In this document: positions 12,027 through 23,602 of the stretch, piece by piece
How the letters are laid out: every line of letters begins with the position of its first letter
How positions within the stretch are numbered: the stretch's first letter is position 1
Origin: Plazaster borealis
Lineage: Eukaryota > Echinodermata > Asteroidea > Forcipulatida > Labidiasteridae
Direction: 5' to 3'
Length of the DNA: 64,000 nucleotides
Assembly (NCBI GenBank): GCA_021014325.1
Contig: CM037473.1
Span: forward strand, 25,100,822-25,164,821
Translations under genes and position numbers: made by a program
Notes under the pieces: model-generated
Database searches by the model: none
Seen by the model: the letters and a program-made list of their open reading frames with translations, nothing else
What the model was told of the DNA's origin: nothing

Positions 12027-15000
12027 GTAAGTAGAGAATCTTTCCACATGGGAATAATATTATTTACACTACTGATAAAATTGCAATGATAGTATGGAGT
12101 TTGTGTTATACCCAGTCCCATGATAAGGCATTTGGGGTTTAACCAAAGCTCTACGATTAAAGGCTCGATCCAGAATAATAATTGTTCTAGTCCCGTACGG
12201 AACACTAGCTCACTTCAGAATATCGAGAAGCAGAAAGGACAAAATCCAACCCAAACATGTGATTTTGAAGAGGAATTGTATACCAGTCTAAAATACTCTT
12301 CTAAATTTTGGATCAACGTATAAATAGTCGAAATTGTACATGCATCTTTCTTATTTTGAGGTACACTGTGTGCATAGTGATTTTAATCGTTTTCATTTCC
12401 TGAAGAATTGACGGATGTTCTTGCGTATGTAAAGTGTGGCAATAAAAAGGGGGAAATAATATTAAGCGGCTTTATACCACACCTGAGGGCATCTCAGCGC
12501 TCTTTATTTTGTGCACATGGTCAGCGATGCTATGTTCGAATAAACCCATTTCTTTAAAGGTCACCATGAGTTTCATTTTAGCGTGTTTATTAACGTTTTT
12601 CTATTAGTAACGTTTAAGATATACAAAGATTATAGGGTGTATGGCGCAATCTGCAGCCAACCTACTGGGTTTTACGTGTATTGCACAACCCCATTGACCT
12701 AGTGCTTTACGCCCCATTCGAAGACGAAACATTAATGTTTAAGTGCCTTGCTTAAGGAGACAAGTGTCAAGACCGGTACTCGAACCCACACTCTGCTGGT
12801 CAGAAACGCCAGAGCTTGAGTCCAGTGAGATTGACCGTTCGGCTACGACACGCCACAACCAAATACAAAACTTACCCGTGGATCTTTCCGCTTGAAGAGG
12901 CAAGGGCAGTGTGCGATCGCCTAAAAGAAAAGACCGGAAATCGAAATTGATTAAACTGAAACAATTCCAAATTATCAAGGTTTCTTTTTATTTACGTTTT
13001 TTCTTCTTCTACAGCTTCATTTATTCAAGGTACTCATCAAATGAATAAAGCGAAGTATACAAATCAAAGAGAAATTAATCAAAATGTCAATGAATGACAA
13101 ATAAACGACAATGAATTATTACCAATACAAATAAATAAATAAAAATAAAATAAAATGTGGCACATACGTGACTTTAAAGCAGGGAAAACATTTAGATTAT
13201 ACTTTATCCCCCTGATAGATAGATAGATAGATATATAGATAGATAAAATGGTTTATTCAAAAACTGTCATCGCTGCACAAAGGCTGAACTACAACAATTT
13301 TACATTAATTTTCAAAAAAAAACAAAATTGAAATTAAATAGGAGGCAAATTGGTAATGCAAAATTAGGTGGACTAGTTAAGCCAATCCCCTAAATTTAAA
13401 AACATTGCACATTGAAATTAAAATTAGTTTAACTCAAATATTTTTATGGTGTGAATAAGAAAATCATAACATTACAGCGCCATTAGATTACATACTTTTA
13501 TTTATTTATATATATTTTTTACAACAATCTTGAATACCAGTAATCCAACCAGAGTTGAAATTTCTGGGGCTTCGCTTTAGCAAATAAAAGAAAATATATA
13601 AAAACAAAGAAAGGAACAAAAAGGGGGGAACATTATTGGCGTTCGTGGTTTGGCCTTCAAATGGTTCAGGATCAACTTAGCATAAAGAAGAAAAAAATTG
13701 TATCATATTATTCTGGATACCACATTTAATCATTCTTGTGGAGTTCCTCAGGGTTGTGTTTTATGTCCTCTGTTGTATTTCGTCAAATGTGTTGGCCCTA
13801 TGTATGTTTGCAGATATGCAAGCTTTATATATAATCATTAGTGTTAAAAATGCTACCGGTAAACAAAACCTCAATGTGCAGCTTGTTATCATTAGTAACT
13901 GGCTTTTTAACTTTTAACTGGCCTTCAAGTTATAAATAAATCTCCTTGCAACAATTGGGTAATTTTCAGTGTTAGGCAAAACAGATGTGCACATCGCTTT
14001 ATTTAGATGACACTGGTTTGAAACATGCTAAGAGTTGCTACTTTTTACAAATATATCTTGCTGAAAACTTGTCTTTGAATATCCACAAAATACCGCTGTT
14101 ATGAACAGACCTAAACTTGTTCTATCACAAAAACATTATTTTGAGGCTATAATTCACTCGTCCATTTCATAATATTTAAACTATGCCATACTGTCGTGGG
14201 TCAACACTAAATCGAATTTTAACAACTGTCTACTTTCTACTAAACAAGAAAATCTACCAACAGAAATCTGTCCGCGTATATCACTAAAACCAATTCACAG
14301 TTGGCTCGCTGACTGAGAACAATGCTTCAAGCGCTTCAATTTAATTACCTGTATGTTTGAACCTGGACAAAATGTATGTGTAAAGTAAAAACATTATTGC
14401 CTGCTACCAGCCAATTTTAGTGTCAAGTTGACTTTGTCGCCATTGCCATAGAAGGGCAATCAAGCGTAGAGCTGCGCTTTACGAAAACGTGGTAGGATGG
14501 ATTAATCTTCGTGTGGTTTCAGGACACTGGACAAATTTGAACCTTTTCTAAAACACAAACAAATTAAACTCAAGTTGACTTTGACGTCATGGTCACATGC
14601 TCATGGTACTATAGAAGATCAATCAAGCGTGATTGTTATGTTAATAGAGTTTTGCTTTACGAAAACGTGGTATAAATAAAATACCGTAATCTTCGTGTGG
14701 ATTTCAGGAAACTGGACAAATTTGAACCTTTTCTAAAAAAAACCTAAACGTTTGAGCAACCTGTTTTAAAATACTACTAACTTCATCTGGTATAGGCCTA
14801 GTCTGGCAGCAATTTAAATCATTCTTATTAATCTCCACCAGATTTGATGATTTTGTGCCCGGAGGTTATTTGTGACAGACATGGCGCATTCAAAATATAC
14901 ACATTATTATTATTTATGTTATTAATTGATTAAGTGGTTCTTATTTGTCATACTTGGGACGATTACATGAGCAGTTTTCTTGCCTTTTTTTACATACTGA

Positions 15001-18000
15001 GCGTTTAGTGTCACACAATGTTTTGAATATGGCTTGTTTTAAAATACTACTAACTTCATCTGGTATAGGCCTAGTCTGGCTTTGTGACAGACATGGCGCA
15101 TTCAAAATATACACATTATTATTATTTATGTTATTAATTGATTAAGTGGTTCTTATTTGTCATACTTCCCTTTGTCTATCGGTATTTGTTTTGTCTGTTC
15201 AATGGGGACGATTACATGAGCAGTTTTCTTGCCTATTTTACTACATACTGAGCGTTTAGTGTCACACTATTGTCCCTTTTCGTGTGTTGCTGTACTGTAT
15301 CTAGATTATTGGAAGTTGTTGTGTAACAATGTTTTGAATATGGCTTGTTTTAAGTTTGGAAATATACATTATTTTTCTTCCATCTGTCTATCTAAGATAA
15401 TTATAAATTAAATATCCCTTTTGGTTTTGGTACACTTAGGATAACAAATACTGGACACTATTGGACCAATCTTCTCACTTGGTGTATCTCAATATATGCA
15501 TATAATAACAAACCTGTGAAAATTTGAGCTCAATTGGTCGTCGAAGTTGCGAGATAATAATGAAAGAAAAAACACCCTTGTCACACGAAGTTGTGTGCTT
15601 TCAGATGCTTGATTTCGAGACCTCAAGTTCTAAATCTGAGGTCTCGAAATCAAATTTGTGGGAAATTACTTCTTTCTCGAAAACTACGTTACTTCAGAGG
15701 GAGCCGTTTCTCACAATGTTTTATACTATCAACAGCTCCCCATTACTCGTTACCAAGTAAGGTTTTATGCTAATAATTATTTTGAGTAATTACCAATAGT
15801 GTCCACTGCCTTTAAAGGTATCGTACACGTTTGGTAATGACTCAAAACAAATATTAGCAAAAAACTTACTTGGTAACAAGCAACGGGGAGCTGTTGATAG
15901 TATAAAACATTGTAGGAAACGACACCCTCTGAAGTAACGTAGTTTTTGAGAAAGAGGTAATCTCTCACTAAAATAATAAAAACTTCTTGCAAGAAGTTTT
16001 TATTCCTATCTGAAAGCACACAAGAAAACAAGGGTGTTTTTTCTTTCATCATTTTCTTGCAACTTCGATGACCAATTGAGCCCAAATTTTCACAGGCTTG
16101 TTATTTTATGCATATGTTGGGATACACCAAGTGAGAACACTGGTCTTTGACAATTTCCAAACGTGTTCAGTGCCTTTAACAGCTCTCTTATAAATGGAAA
16201 GCTTTTAAAAATGGCTGTCAACTAATCAACTACTCCGGTGTACACTCTTTTATAATTCATGCTATCATTCGCCGTGAGCATACATCACTGAATCAATAAA
16301 ATTGGGTGTGACGGCCATGAATTAACATTTTGCAATAATGTGAGATGAGTTTCTTTGTCCATGCCCGGCAGTCAACGATAATTAATGAAATAATCACCAT
16401 GCAAAGAGAAGGAATTTTTAATCGCGACTTTGGGAGAATAAGTCACTTGTCATCCACGTGCAAAGCTCCGTAATTTGAAACTAGCTCGAAGCACGTCCGT
16501 CAACTGGTCATTGCGAAAGCAGCGCTTCCAGTTAAATTGTAAAGATGACACTTGAATATTACTTTGGGATTTCGTATGGTATTAAAGGATGACTTGAACA
16601 TTGTATCTTTATTTTGTATTGTTAGATATCTTCACCGACGCCACGAACTAGCACACAGTATACAAAACCACCCCAGTTTATTTTACATATTTAAACAATG
16701 TTAACCGAGGCCTAAAATGTTTCCACGAACTAACACCACCTTGTGTGTAGCGCGCGCGTTGACCTACATTTCCACGAAATGACAAACACGCGATACATTG
16801 AATGGTGTTAGTTCGTGAAAATGGAAAAACAATTCTATTTTTCGTTAATATTCGACGCTACGAACTAACACGAATTTGTCTTACTTTATTGCTTATGAAT
16901 TAAGGACGAAAAGCAGTAAAAAGCACCATATAAATGAAGTTCAGTGCATCAAGTCCCCACTTTAAGGAAACTAGTTGAAAATACCCTGAAATTTTGTAGG
17001 AAAGCTTGTTTTTGAAAAGCGTTCAACTTTAAACGCCGTTTTCTCCGATTTTCGGCGATATCTCAAAAACGCTTCCACATCTTGAAATGACATTTTCACA
17101 GGTTAGTTTTATGGTATATTTACATGTATATAGGATTAAAACACCAGTCGTCCTTCGGATGGGACGTAAAGCCGTTGGTCCCGTGTGTTGTGTAATGCAC
17201 GTAAAAGAACCCAGTGCACTTATCGTAAAGAGAAGGGGTTCGCCCCGGTGTTCCTGGTCTGATCGGCAGCATATATTGCACCACAGCACCTTGTAAACCA
17301 TTGCATGGTGCTTTAAATGAATAGGCCTCATACTTCAAACGTAGCTCCACATACCTTGCAGGAAAAATTTGTAGTCAAACAATGGTGCGCTTAGAAACGT
17401 CCGTATTAAGCGCCTAATAATGTTGTGTATTATTATTATTATTAAAACAATTGAACGGTTCCAAAAACCAAAGGTATACTTTGCCTTTAAGCAGCTCAAT
17501 GAAATTTGGTCCCTGTTTGTGTTTTATAGGGGCCCATCAAAGGATGTTGAGCAGTCGGTCCGCCCTACTCGAGGAGTTGCTGTCTGAATATGGACCAACC
17601 AGCGTCCGACCAGTCTACAATGTCACCAAAACAACCACTGTCAAGTTTCGTCTCCTCATTACTCAACTCATTGAACTGGTTAGGAATACGCTGTATTATA
17701 AGAATAAATATTGTTCGCAAAAGTGTGTTATAACTTTACAACAATGCAACGTGGGTATTGGCAACCTCGTCCCCAAGGTGTGTCGAGCAGTACGAGGTTG
17801 ACCGCTCTCTCACCCTGGTATTGGATCATTTGCATATCCAAAATTGTTGGATACGTATGCAAATTAGAATAGTCTGGCTGTGAACATGGTAAATACGGAA
17901 TGAATAGGCCTACAACTAAACATGTTTACGTCAGATTTGTGTACACCAGTCGTTGTCCAATCAGGGTCCAAGTAAGGAGTTTCCCTCCCAGGGTTTACTA

Positions 18001-21000
18001 TTGTAAACATGGTTGGAAATTAAGTAAACCATGGGGACGAGGATGGTTATAACATTACAACATTAGGTAGTTCCGATAGACGCCATCTTTACGAGCAACG
18101 TGGGTGTTGCTTGGCTTTTAGCTGTGTCAGCTGTTCTAATTTTTCAACGCGTCCAAGTGGTTCACCGACCAATCATGCAAGGAATTCAACAAACTCCCTT
18201 GTACCGCACGCGGTATTTTTCCCACTGAATTCTATGGTCAAAGAGCCTTCAACTTGAGTGCACCTTCGTTATGGAATGACTTACCTCTTCATATTCGCCA
18301 AGCTGACTCTCTTCAGGTTTTCAAGGAACTTTTAAAGACTCATTGTTTGAATCTATATTTTTGCAAAATATTGCTTTATATATCATTTCATTGTTTGATG
18401 TTTTGTGTTGCGCATATAGAGGCTCCTGCATTATGCGCTATAAAAATATCTCGTATTATTATTGTTATTATTTATTCAAAACACATAGTTGTGCGTACAA
18501 AAAATGACTATAATTGCCCGTAAAGATTGCCGACTTTACACCGTGGACTGTCAAATGGGAACTATATTAATTAGTACTGCTCGTCTCTGCCTGTCATTCA
18601 ACTTAATAATTGCGGCTTATGATTGATCCAAACAGCGATTTCGGCTCAGAATAGTATGAGTAACGACTGACAGACGGGGAATAACAAGTAGTTTATATTT
18701 TGTAATACCTTAAAGGTATCGTACATGTTTGGTAATTTCTCAAAACAAATATTAGCATAAAAACGTACTTGGTAACAAGCAACGGAGAGCTGTTGATAGT
18801 ATAAAACATTGTAGGAAACGACTCCCTCTGAAGTAACGTAGTTTTTGAGAAAGAGGTAATTTCTCACTAAAATAATAAAAACTTCTTGCAAGAAGTTTTT
18901 ATTCCTATCTGAAAGCACACAAATTTCTACACCAAGGGTGTTTTTTTCTTTCATCATTTTCTTGCAACTTCGATGACCAATTGAGCCCAAATTTTCACAG
19001 GCTTGTTATTTTATGCATATGTTGGGATACACCAAGTGAGAACACTGGTCTTTGACAATTTCCAAACGTGTTCAGTGCCTTTAAACGAAACATTCAATAT
19101 ATAAATTAATGATGTAGTACTAAAAGTAGCGTTGGGCTCATAATAATAATTGCCATTTCGTTTGTTCTGTCTTTTAGAATGAAAAATATCAGACGATACA
19201 GATCAGCGGCTGGCTCACACAGGTACAAATTTCAATCAATTGTTTTGTAGAATAATCATGTCCACTACATCTCATTGACGTCATCAGCCTACTTTGCATA
19301 ATTGACACAGTCCACTTCCAATATTCGTTTAGTCAAATTCAACCTGTTAAAGCAACTGTCCATACTAAATTGACGTTTCTTTCAAGTTAACTGTTATGTT
19401 AATATTAATCTGATGACAGGTGGAATTAGAGTTGCTTAAATATTATGTTATGTTTTAACCCTGCGTCTAGCCGGTGGCTTCTAGCGGAAGGGACATTTTT
19501 TCCCCCTATAAATTAAGAACCGTTCGGTCAAATCCGGTCATATTACATGTAATCCTCTAATAGAACCCCCCATGAGATAGTGTAGTCATCCATGGGGTTT
19601 AGTTCACTAACAGGTCACTATCACCCTTTGAAGTTTGCCAGCGGCAGTCCAAAATGACATGTCCACACACAAGAAAAACATACCATTGAAACACGTATGA
19701 TTTTCGCCTATGCAAATTTGTACAGGAACCTTGCATTTTATTTCTAGATAAGGTCTGCAGCCAACTCAATGTAATTTATCTATCATCAGGCTACTACAAA
19801 GTCTTTCTAGCATGGGAAATACCTTGGTACCCCCCCCCCCCCCAAACAGACTTAATTACCCTTTTATTAAAAGTGTCTTCCAAAGAGGCTGGTGGGATGA
19901 GACATATTGTTTTGGGGAGCCTCGTGACGCAGGGTTAGCATGTTTATGTTTGTTCAAGCGCTATGAGTACATAGTGTTACGTGCGCTACTGTATTTTCGG
20001 GTTTCTTTTCCGGATAGATCAAGAATAAAACAATACGGAGCCGTGCTTTTGCCAAAGCTGCTCCTGCGCTTTGGAATAAACTCCCTGTCGCAAAAATAAC
20101 ATCACTCGACAACTTCAAGAGGGAAATGAAGTCGAACTTGTTTACATAAGATAGGTTTAATTAAACTACAATTCATATCCATGGATTCATTTTAATTTTG
20201 TGTAATATTTTCTTGTTGTGTATAGGCGCCTTGATCGGTTTTCCGAAGAAGCGTGCATTATAAATCTTTATTATTATTACTATAGTCTTGGCAGGATGAG
20301 TTTTTAACATGGGATCCGGCCCAACACGATGGTGTAACGACGCTCTTCATACACACATCTAGCATATGGCTACCGGACACTACCTTGTATAAAAAGTAAG
20401 TTTACAGTATACTGAAATTGTTAACCTTCCGAGCAGCCACGGGAAAAAAATTACATGCTGGACCCACTGGGCGCGCTCGCAAGGCAGATTGTATTACTGT
20501 GTTTGGGGGCACAATTCTTTTTCTAATGATCTGAACATAAATAGATGTTCCTTGGACCCATACACTAAAGATTGAAGCATTCTGGAAATTTACACATTGG
20601 CTCACTACTAATTTTCAAAACAAAGTACATTTCGAAAGGATTAAGTATTTGTGCACACAATAAGATTTGTGTATGCACGTTATAATGGGACCCAGCTTTC
20701 CCACACTATTTGTCAACCTCTGAGTTCACTCACCCCAAAATCACTACAGTATATAAAAGAAGGGTGTTTAAAGGTAGTTCAAAAAAAAAAGAAATCAGCG
20801 GAATTGATCCACACATTTTGTAGTTATTAAAACAAGTATGAAGCTGGTCCTTCCGCCCGCGCCCTCGGCTGCTCGGAAGGGGACACTCTCAAAAGCTCCC
20901 GGGTCACCATGAATCCGGGTCCCATGCGGCCTGACCCATTTCCGGGTGAGGCTGATCCGCAAAGTGGTTAAAAAAATTGGATGATAAGTCGGATTCAGCG

Positions 21001-23506
21001 TCAGTTTGACCCACTGACCCATCAATTCTGACCGGTTTAATAGGTGGGCCTTTGTCACTCAAGGCAACTAACTTTTACAGGGAACTTGGAGGCAACCAAC
21101 TGCAGTGCATGCTAGAGGACCACTTTGGTAGCACATGAGTAATTTTTCAAGTGACAATGTCCACGATCCCCAGGAATAATAATATGTGAACATTCAAATG
21201 TGAATGGATTCTCTTCTTGGAACTGGAACTGGAACTGGTTGCCTGTAAATTGCCTCGTGTGGCATGACCCTTAGGTTTTAGAGTGAAGAAAGCAAGGTGA
21301 ATTCAAAAGCTAATTACACAATCAGAATGAGAATTTGTGTGCAGTACTGGTAAGTGGCCCTTATTGAAAACAGCAGTAAGTGGCCCTTATTGAAAACAGC
21401 CTCATGGCTGAAGAGGCAGTCCCGTTAAGGTGAGCACAAAGTTGGTAAAGGTTGAAAAACTATTGTTCACAGACTTGCACATTACTTACATGGTATATAA
21501 AGATGGTCCTAGGGGAAAACCTCCCTTTGTTTTATGTTTACCTGAAATGCTATGGTTTTGAGAAATGAGTGAAACAATTAGTATTGATCTCGCGCGACAA
21601 AAACTCAATATTCTAAAATAGTGAGAACATTGCAATTACTTTTGTTTGTCTTCACTATTTCCTCGTGATTCCGATGACCGATTAAGTTTTAATTTACAGG
21701 TTTCTTATTTCATGTGTATGTCGGATACCGGTCGCTGACAATTTTTCATTATTTTTATTTTTGTATAAACATGCGTTGACGTCGAGTATATAGTTGTCGT
21801 TCAAACATGTTCCATTACAATTGAACTGCATTTTCCAATAACGTTGTTCATTGTTCTGTTGTATTGTTTTAAAAGTGTGGATATAAATTTCGAGAGTTAT
21901 AAGGACATTCCAGCGAAGGTGAACAGCACTGGGCTAGTTCAGTGGAGCTCTCCAGTCATACTGAAGTGTACCTGCCATATCGACGCACGCCTCTTCCCAT
22001 TCGACATCCAAGTTTGCGAGCTGCGATTTAGCTCATGGGCCTACGACGCGTCGGAGGTGGACGTCGTTCAGGGGCAAGAGGAGATCGACCTCCAGGACCA
22101 ATACCGGGACGACGGAGTGTGGGAATTACTTAAGATCGAGTTGATTCGTCGTGAGATCACGTACCCGTGTTGCCTGGCTCCTTACCCAGAGCTCTCCTAC
22201 TTCATACACTTGAAGAGGAGACCTCTGTTCCACGTATTGAACATTCTGATTCCGTGTGTGCTGCTCTCTATTTTGAACCTGTTAGTGTTTGCACTGCCCC
22301 CGGAGTCTGGCGAGAAGATTCAGTTGGGAATGACCAACCTCCTGGCCCTGGTGTTGTTTCAACAGGTGATCAGTAATGCCTTACCGCCGACGTCTGCCTC
22401 AGATTCACCGCGAATAGGTAATCTGCCTATTAAAGGCACTGTACACGTTTGGTAATTACTCAAAATATCTATTAGCATAAAAACTTACGTAACGAGCAAC
22501 GGAGAGCTGTTGATAGTATAAAACATTGTGAGAAACGACTCCCTCTGAAGTAACGTAGTTTTTGAGAAAGAGGTAATTTCTCACTAGAATAATAAAACAC
22601 TTCTTGCAATAAGTTTCTATTCCTATCTGAAAGCACACAAATTTGTACAACAAGGGTGTTTTTTTCTTTCATCGTTTTCTTGCAACTTCGATGACCAATT
22701 GAGCTCAAATTTTCACAGGCTTGTTATTTTATGCATATGTTGGGATACACCAAGTGAGAACACTGGTCTTTGACAATCCCGTGTTCAGTGCCTTTAATTA
22801 ATGGACGCTGGTATTGAGCACACATTGTCGACTGCGGGTCGGGGTTGGGTCTTACAGTGATTACAATAATCTGTGTTTGTGTTGTTCCATAATACATCTA
22901 AAAATAGTCCAAATGCCAATATTATTATATTCTGCTTTGTATTCAGGTTTTTACTTCACTCCGATGATAATCATTGGCTGCACGTCCGTAATGTGCACCG
23001 TGCTTGTACTCAAACTATTCTACCATAATGACCGTCGCCCTATTCCCACCTGGCTACGTAAACTCATCTTCAGAACAGCTCTAATCCTCTGCTACCGACT
23101 TCAAAGTCACAGCAAACCGGGGAGCCGTCATGGTAGTGCGTCTAAGAAGCAGTCTGTAACTCGGATCGAAGCAAATAGCGATTCCTCGTTGATGGAGGAT
23201 AGCGAGACTGTTGAAAACAATCACATCGCAGACAACGCAGTCATGGAAAAAGGTTGCAGCCACTGTCGGATGCGCGCACAGGAGATTGGCCTATCCGGCA
23301 ACTTGTCCGTTGAAATCCCATTGACAGCTGACGGAATGGGAAGGAGAGTGACAATGAAGACCAGTAGAAAGTTAACATCCAAGGAGGTGATTCTAGACTG
23401 GAAGGATGTAGCGTTGGTAATTGACCGGGCCGCTATGGTATTGTCAGCCCTTGTTACAACCTGCGCAATTGGGACAACCGTTGTTCTGATTGCTACAGGG
23501 GCGTAG
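11960..23506 (+). CDS. nAChR subunit gene A, alpha-type, complete six-exon gene (490 aa)
   Basis: Subunit of a pentameric acetylcholine-gated cation channel in the plasma membrane. Exons: 11960-12026, 17530-17678, 19178-19222, 20286-20395, 21876-22417 and 22947-23506. All introns are GT-AG with phases 1,0,0,2,1. Residues 1-22 form a signal peptide. The Cys loop is C157-C171 (13 residues between, FPFD inside). The loop A region reads WLPDTTLY, the loop B Trp is 178, and loop C is YPCC at 220-223 followed by PYP, so this is an agonist-binding alpha subunit. M1-M3 follow. M2 starts GEKIQLGM at about 269, with Glu at -1', Gln at 2' and Leu at 9'. After a short cytoplasmic loop, an amphipathic helix (WKDVALVIDR) leads into M4 and a TAG stop. 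The subunit is divergent from vertebrate classes. An alpha-9/10-like affinity is possible but unproven. Confidence 0.92.
12636..12856 (-). mobile_element. SINE with tRNA-Leu-like head, minus orientation
   Basis: On the minus strand the head reads GTCGTAGCCGAACGGTCAAT..GGACTCAAGC..GGGTTCGAGTACC, a Leu-tRNA-like A box and B box. TGACACTTGTCTCC and the common AAGCAAGGCACTTAA body follow. The same family is at 30395-30762. Confidence 0.7.
13214..13245. repeat. (GATA)n microsatellite
   Basis: GATA repeats with one interruption. Confidence 0.85.
13630..13930 (+). pseudogene. Decayed non-LTR retrotransposon reverse-transcriptase fragment
   Basis: The plus strand encodes GVRGLAFKWF, then after a stop HSCGVPQGCVLCPLLY, matching the GVPQGSVLGPLLF block of LINE reverse transcriptases. 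A degraded FADM..LY box follows where YADDT is expected. Stops and frameshifts show it is dead. The clade (CR1/L2-like) is a guess. Confidence 0.75.
14423..14746. repeat. Tandem duplication, two ~150-170-bp copies
   Basis: Both copies run from CAAGTTGACTTTG through GCTTTACGAAAACGTGGTA to ACTGGACAAATTTGAACC, with small insertions in the second. Confidence 0.8.
14758..15280. repeat. Tandem duplication of ~250-bp unit
   Basis: Two copies of a segment with ACTACTAACTTCATCTGGTA, GTGACAGACATGGCGCATTC, GACGATTACATGAGCAG and CATACTGAGCGTTTAGTGTC. The second copy has an internal insertion. Confidence 0.8.
15455..15815 (-). mobile_element. MITE family 1 copy (reverse), abutting an inverted partner
   Basis: A member of the family with GTAATTAC..GGCACTG ends and the core GAAACGACTCCCTCTGAAGT. 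Its outer end is degraded. The inner end meets the next copy at TTTAAA near 15812. Confidence 0.8.
15812..16179 (+). mobile_element. MITE family 1 copy (forward)
   Basis: It runs from TTAAAGGTATCGTACACG to CGTGTTCAGTGCCTTTAA. An internal hairpin AAACTTCTTGCAAGAAGTTT is shared by most copies. No coding capacity. Confidence 0.85.
16640..16880. repeat. CACGAACTAAC-motif repeat cluster
   Basis: Repeated (C)CACGAACTA(G/A)CAC and inverted GTTAGTTCGTG motifs. Related motifs occur at 31920-32060, 39190-39910 and 47006-47655. Confidence 0.6.
16985..17490. mobile_element. MITE family 2 copy interrupted by a SINE
   Basis: The left part (TTTTCGGCGATATCTCAAAA..CACAGGTTAG) and right part (GAACGGTTCC..TTGCCTTTAA) match the uninterrupted copy at 37228-37530. 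They are split by the SINE at 17144-17440. Confidence 0.8.
17144..17440 (+). mobile_element. SINE with (ATT)n tail and 9-bp target duplication
   Basis: It sits between two perfect copies of ATTAAAACA (17135-17143 and 17441-17449). The body has TTCGGATGGGACGTAAAGCC..GTGTAATGCACGTAAAAGAA, a block seen again in reverse at 57260-57430. It ends in ATT repeats, as expected for LINE-mobilised SINEs. Confidence 0.85.
17530..17678 (+). CDS. nAChR A exon 2 (N-terminal helix and first beta strands)
   Basis: Acceptor TTTTATAG|GG. It encodes LLEELLSEYGPTSVRPVYN and onward to TQLIEL, then donor CTG|GTTAGG. At 149 nt it is one codon longer than the 146-nt exons of B and C. Confidence 0.9.
18195..18475 (+). 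pseudogene. 3' end of a LINE (C-terminal ORF2 remnant and tail)
   Basis: An open stretch reads GQRAFNLSAPSLWNDLPLHI and then SLQVFKELLKTH. This is the conserved C-terminus found after the reverse transcriptase in CR1/L2-type elements. A 3' UTR and a TATTATTATTG tail follow. The element is 5' truncated and lies in nAChR A intron 2. Confidence 0.8.
18710..19084 (+). mobile_element. MITE family 1 copy
   Basis: TTAA-flanked, from AGGTATCGTACATGTTTGGT to ACGTGTTCAGTGCCT. It is very close to 15812-16179 and lies in nAChR A intron 2, ending 93 bp before exon 3. Confidence 0.85.
19178..19222 (+). CDS. nAChR A exon 3 (45 nt)
   Basis: Acceptor TTTTAG, peptide NEKYQTIQISGWLTQ, donor CAG|GTACAA. The 45-nt length and the conserved WLxQ (loop D region) match the other family members. 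Confidence 0.92.
20015..20280 (+). pseudogene. 3' end of a second LINE (C-terminal ORF2 remnant and tail)
   Basis: One frame reads SRAFAKAAPALWNKLPVAKI then NFKREMKSNLFT and a stop. GGCGCCTTGAT..GCGTGCATTATAAATC and (TTA)n follow. It is the same kind of LINE terminus as at 18195 but a different lineage. It ends 5 bp before nAChR A exon 4, so its tail forms the acceptor region. Confidence 0.8.
20286..20395 (+). CDS. nAChR A exon 4 (110 nt, loop A region)
   Basis: Acceptor ACTATAG. It encodes SWQDEFLTWDP..IWLPDTTLYK, donor AAA AA|GTAAGT, and ends in phase 2. The WxPDxxLY motif is diagnostic of the Cys-loop family. Confidence 0.92.
20884..21040. repeat. Foldback element of the TGACCC/GGGTCA family
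   Basis: It has CTCCCGGGTCA and CCTGACCCATTTCCGGG on the left, and inverted GACCCACTGACCCATCAATTCTGACC on the right. Relatives lie at 24371, 30863, 42593 and 62980. Confidence 0.7.
21876..22417 (+). CDS. nAChR A exon 5 (Cys loop, loops B and C, M1, M2)
   Basis: Acceptor TTAAAAG|T. It holds the Cys loop, YPCC, M1 and the M2 pore helix, and ends CGA ATA G|GTAATC. A TTAA-flanked MITE begins only 12 bp past the exon end. Confidence 0.95.
22430..22797 (+). mobile_element. MITE family 1 copy in nAChR A intron 5
   Basis: TTAA|AGGCACTGTACACG at the left and GTGTTCAGTGCCT|TTAA at the right. It starts 12 bp after the exon-5 boundary and makes up most of the 529-bp intron. Confidence 0.88.
22947..23506 (+). 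CDS. nAChR A exon 6 (M3, cytoplasmic loop, M4, stop)
   Basis: Acceptor TATTCAG|GT. It starts FYFTPMIIIG (M3), includes YHNDRRPIPTWL, a short loop, the WKDVALVIDR helix and M4, and stops at TAG 23504-23506. Confidence 0.93.
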
Positions 23507-23596
23507 TCGAGCCGTCCAAATTCTGATACCCTTTTTCACAGGTTTTCTACCTCAATATCGAGAGAGCACAAAAAGGCTCACAACAAAATCACCAAC

Positions 23597-23602
23597 AATA
23601 AA
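23597..23602 (+). terminator. Possible polyadenylation signal of nAChR gene A
   Basis: AATAAA lies about 90 bp after the stop codon. Its use is not shown by the sequence alone. Confidence 0.35.

Larger units (their letters stand above)
12027..17529 (+). other. nAChR A intron 1 (5.5 kb), repeat-rich
   Basis: No coding exon of another gene recognised. It contains a tRNA-headed SINE (12636-12856), GATA microsatellite (about 13214-13245), a LINE reverse-transcriptase relic (about 13630-13930), local tandem duplications (14423-14746 and 14758-15280), an inverted MITE pair (15455-16179), CACGAA-motif repeats (16640-16880) and a MITE split by a SINE (16985-17490). Confidence 0.8.

Noticed and set aside
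17451..17801. 116-codon ORF as a stand-alone gene
   Set aside because: Only 17530-17678 is coding. The rest is MITE sequence on the left and intron on the right of nAChR A exon 2.
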